From contig CM034532.1 of assembly GCA_020002185.1 (NCBI GenBank), forward strand, positions 25,832,100 to 25,896,099: a stretch of 64,000 bases of DNA, in the 5' to 3' direction. This document shows positions 61,494 through 64,000 of the stretch, piece after piece. Origin of the DNA: Paraescarpia echinospica (taxonomy: Eukaryota > Annelida > Polychaeta > Sabellida > Siboglinidae). The translations under genes and the position numbers were made by a program. A model generated the notes under the pieces. It saw only the letters and a program-made list of their open reading frames with translations, made no database searches and had not been told where the DNA came from. Within the stretch, counting starts at the first letter, position 1. Each line of letters opens with the position of its first letter.

Positions 61494-62085
61494 TCTTCAT
61501 GTTGCTCGACATTTCGGCAGCTTATATTCCCGGCTACCTCACCGTGACGTCGCCATGAACGTGGGACGTTGAAGATGCGGCGGTGTCATCTTATCTCCTT
61601 CGTTTGTATTCTTATTTAATGTTCTGCTGTCATGGTCCAAGTCTGGCAAGTGACGTGAGCAGTCTGTGGTAGTCATATTCTGGTTTTGAGGGTGATATTG
61701 GTGTATCTCCTTAATGCGTTCACTCTGGCTAGCCAGTCGGAGATTTGTTCAACTCTTGAAAAAACTTCTGGTTTTCATCATACACCAAAACTACCACGAC
61801 TAGCATAGAATGTATAACTAAACATTGGAGACAGCCTGCTCGACACATGCATGGACACACGAGAAGGGAATTGGAGACATGCGTCAGTCGTTAGAGACAC
61901 ACCACGCTGTATTCCGTTTAGTTGTTGCATAACCCAGTAAAAAACCTGCGCTGGGGTAAATGTATTGCTTACATTGCCCCAATAGTTTAGCAAGCTGGTG
62001 CTACACGCGAGTGTACACTGTTATCATTGACCCAACAGTCTACACGCAACACATTTACATAGCCAACTACCCACAACTCCAAACA
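61494..62085. other. Unassigned sequence
   Basis: Unique-looking sequence without a recognisable gene. Confidence 0.5.
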
Positions 62086-62225
62086 CAGTGAAACCTGCCT
62101 TATCAGACACCTATCTGTAATAATAGCAACATCGGACACTTCTGAAATTCCCGAATAACGAGTTTGCATTGTCATCCACCTGTCCATAGTGGACACCTGA
62201 CCATAACGGACATAAGTATGTAGTG
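62086..62225. mobile_element. Possible DNA-transposon end fragment
   Basis: CAGTGAAACCTGCCTTATCA at the left and GGACACC/GGACAT motifs (TAGTGGACACC, CATAACGGACAT) resemble the ends of Tc1/mariner/pogo-type MITEs. No matched right terminus was found. Confidence 0.3.
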
Positions 62226-62660
62226 CCGACGACATCCACTCTGGAAAGGTTTAATTGTCAGCGTGAAGCCCCACGAGAGAGCACGACCAATTAGAGTAGA
62301 CCCGACTCGAGTTCCGTGGTCGCCCGTCCGACGATGGTCGACTGGGCGATAAAGGCGGTCACGCACGAACGACTGGGCGATAAAGGGAGTCACGCACTGC
62401 CGGACACGGCGGCTTTCAGCGCCCGACGCGACAGACGACACTGACTGCGATAAGCAGACGACAATGCAAACGATGTCAGATATCTTGTTATTCACATCTC
62501 TTCTTCAGTGTTTGCCACACAAAAGGGTCGAATAGGCGATAGAACAAGCGTCCTGTCGCATTCTGTCGCCACGGCGCCTTATCTCGCCGTTGGCATTAGC
62601 GGTGATGTGTCGACGGCGAGCCGTGGATTCGGACCCGAGAACGGGGTGTCACCTCGGTGA
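62226..62660. other. CpG-rich unassigned sequence
   Basis: Rich in CG dinucleotides, with a partial duplication of GACTGGGCGATAAAGG (62339 and 62370). It may be a promoter of a neighbouring gene or a transposon; no coding exon was identified. Confidence 0.35.
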
Positions 62661-64000
62661 ATCCGTGACATTTTCGTAAAGAACACTTGGGCCATGGACA
62701 GTTGGGCAACAGACGTTTTGGTAATAACACGTTCCAGTAGTAGAACGTTTCGGTAATCGGACGTTTCGTTTAAAGGACATTTCGTAAAATTATTCAAAAC
62801 AATCGAACCGTTTGGCTATTTTAAAGGTGTCTTATATATACAATAACACCTATACATTTTTTAATAATAGATAACACATTTTGGTAATTTATTATTAGTT
62901 ATTTTTATTCATAATGTTATGGCATGTTTTGTAAGGTTTCTTTAACCTAATTACGTATGGTAAACTAAATCGTTAAAGTAATACAAAACTTGGTTTCTCC
63001 TGTGCGTCTCTAGGTACCTACAACCAGTTATTTGTGCCGGACGGATCACACCACTCGCGGTGGCGGTGGGCTGGAGCAGGTTGAGAAACTATCGTTGTAC
63101 GTTTTTGGGTGATAACTTACACGGTGACCGGCGCTTCTTCGGGAGAGAACAATCATACTATGCAGCCTCTGCAACTCATAATTTTCATACGATGACATAG
63201 TAGAAAGTATCTGCTACTCGGGTTTATCGTGAGGCAGCGATACTTAACCTGGGGTGATTACCTCCTTGGGGGTAAAATTCTTTTTTTTTCGGGGTAACGC
63301 GGGCATTTAAATTTCGGAATATTTAAGTAATTCGTTATTGATTGTGACTGCTGCACACTTAAGGTATGTCGTGTAATGACGTATCGGAAGTTGAGAACGC
63401 CTCCCAGTCCTACTGAATGTGTGAAGTATTACACTGTCAGAGAGGGTCGCATCAAGCCATGTCTAGTTGAAACAATAAGATTGGGAACAGACGACATGAA
63501 CCGACGTCACTTTTGGACACCACGGTAAAAAACCGAGTATCTGACATGTGCGAGGTAACGTTGTGATCGGGCTGTTTTAGTTGCAGAAACGAAAGCAAGC
63601 CAGTCCGTAACGCTTGAATCAACAGATGTGCACTCACTATGCCTTTTGTTCGGTATCTGAAAGGCAATTCTGTATAACAGGATTGTCTGTTCTCTGTATC
63701 GCAAATAGAGACCGTACATCACGACTTAGTCTCATACGTACAATCCCAGACACGCTTCCGTCTGACAGTTCGACAACGTAGGAACGAGGAAGCGCGCGGC
63801 TTGTCCGGCGACAGGCAGTATTAGTGTGCGAGTCGCTCACTAGGTGGCACGTCTGTCGCGCGCTGTCTGTGTGAAGGATACAGTGGCTGAAAACGGCCGA
63901 CGCATCATTCATTTACTTCCAGGTTCTGATATAGGAATGAAGGGGTCAGGACACTGTTAGACAGACGAAAAAGTGCAGTATATTTTTTACAATATTCACC
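62661..64000. other. Unassigned sequence to the window end
   Basis: Contains a patch of GTTTCGGTAATCGGACGTTT-type motifs (62700-62790). No gene was recognised; minus frames at 63452-63912 lack known motifs. Confidence 0.45.

Noticed and set aside
53708..61547. Very long open frames (up to about 1290 codons) as a repeat-protein gene
   Set aside because: They run in several frames on both strands over the same 72-bp array, shift frame at one-base indels, and have no unique coding flanks; they reflect stop-free unit sequence.

Overview
The window looks like a piece of a large, repeat-rich metazoan genome. The evidence is a spliced protein kinase gene, non-LTR retrotransposons, tRNA-derived SINEs, MITE-like elements, many minisatellites and an exactly 1000-base assembly gap. 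A marine invertebrate, perhaps a mollusc or other lophotrochozoan, would fit, but the sequence alone does not prove it. No prokaryotic operon, CRISPR array, rRNA or convincing functional tRNA gene was seen.

The only host gene I can support is on the minus strand. Exon A (42827-42717) encodes the start of a Ser/Thr kinase domain with a glycine-rich loop. Exon B (5855-5727) continues in frame with the VAIK lysine, helix C and the RHPNI block. Both exons have good splice signals and the same phase. The intron between them is about 36.9 kb. Exon B is followed by another intron that runs off the left edge, so the C-lobe exons lie outside the window. Upstream of exon A is a CpG-rich block (about 42851-43960), the likely promoter or 5' leader region.

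Layout: 1-1640 unassigned; 1641-1802 GT-rich 22-bp repeat; 1908-5691 a 48-bp minisatellite ending 35 bp from the exon B donor; 5727-5855 kinase exon B. The giant intron (5856-42716) contains at least a dozen unrelated tandem arrays with units of 11, 22, about 25, 26, 27, 29, 33-38, 44, 50 and 51 bp. It also holds a hAT-like MITE (11410-12013), a tRNA-derived SINE (12884-13193), a Tc1/mariner/pogo-like MITE (15708-15880), a LINE relic (about 19930-20190), a nearly complete LINE inserted in another copy of the SINE (24971-28413), and a diverged dispersed repeat pair (30.6 and 35.6 kb). Upstream of the gene (42851-64000) lie two related GC-rich MITE-like elements, the gap, a second SINE family, a palindromic 31-bp array, long GAGT and GTC/GTT microsatellites, a second LINE again inserted in the same SINE family, and a 7.8-kb array of about 108 copies of a 72-bp unit (53727-61493).

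Most long reading frames here are not genes. They arise because array units of 27, 48 and 72 bp are multiples of three and lack stops in several frames on both strands. The notable biology is the extreme intron expansion of a kinase gene by minisatellites and nested transposons, with recent higher-order duplication inside the arrays.
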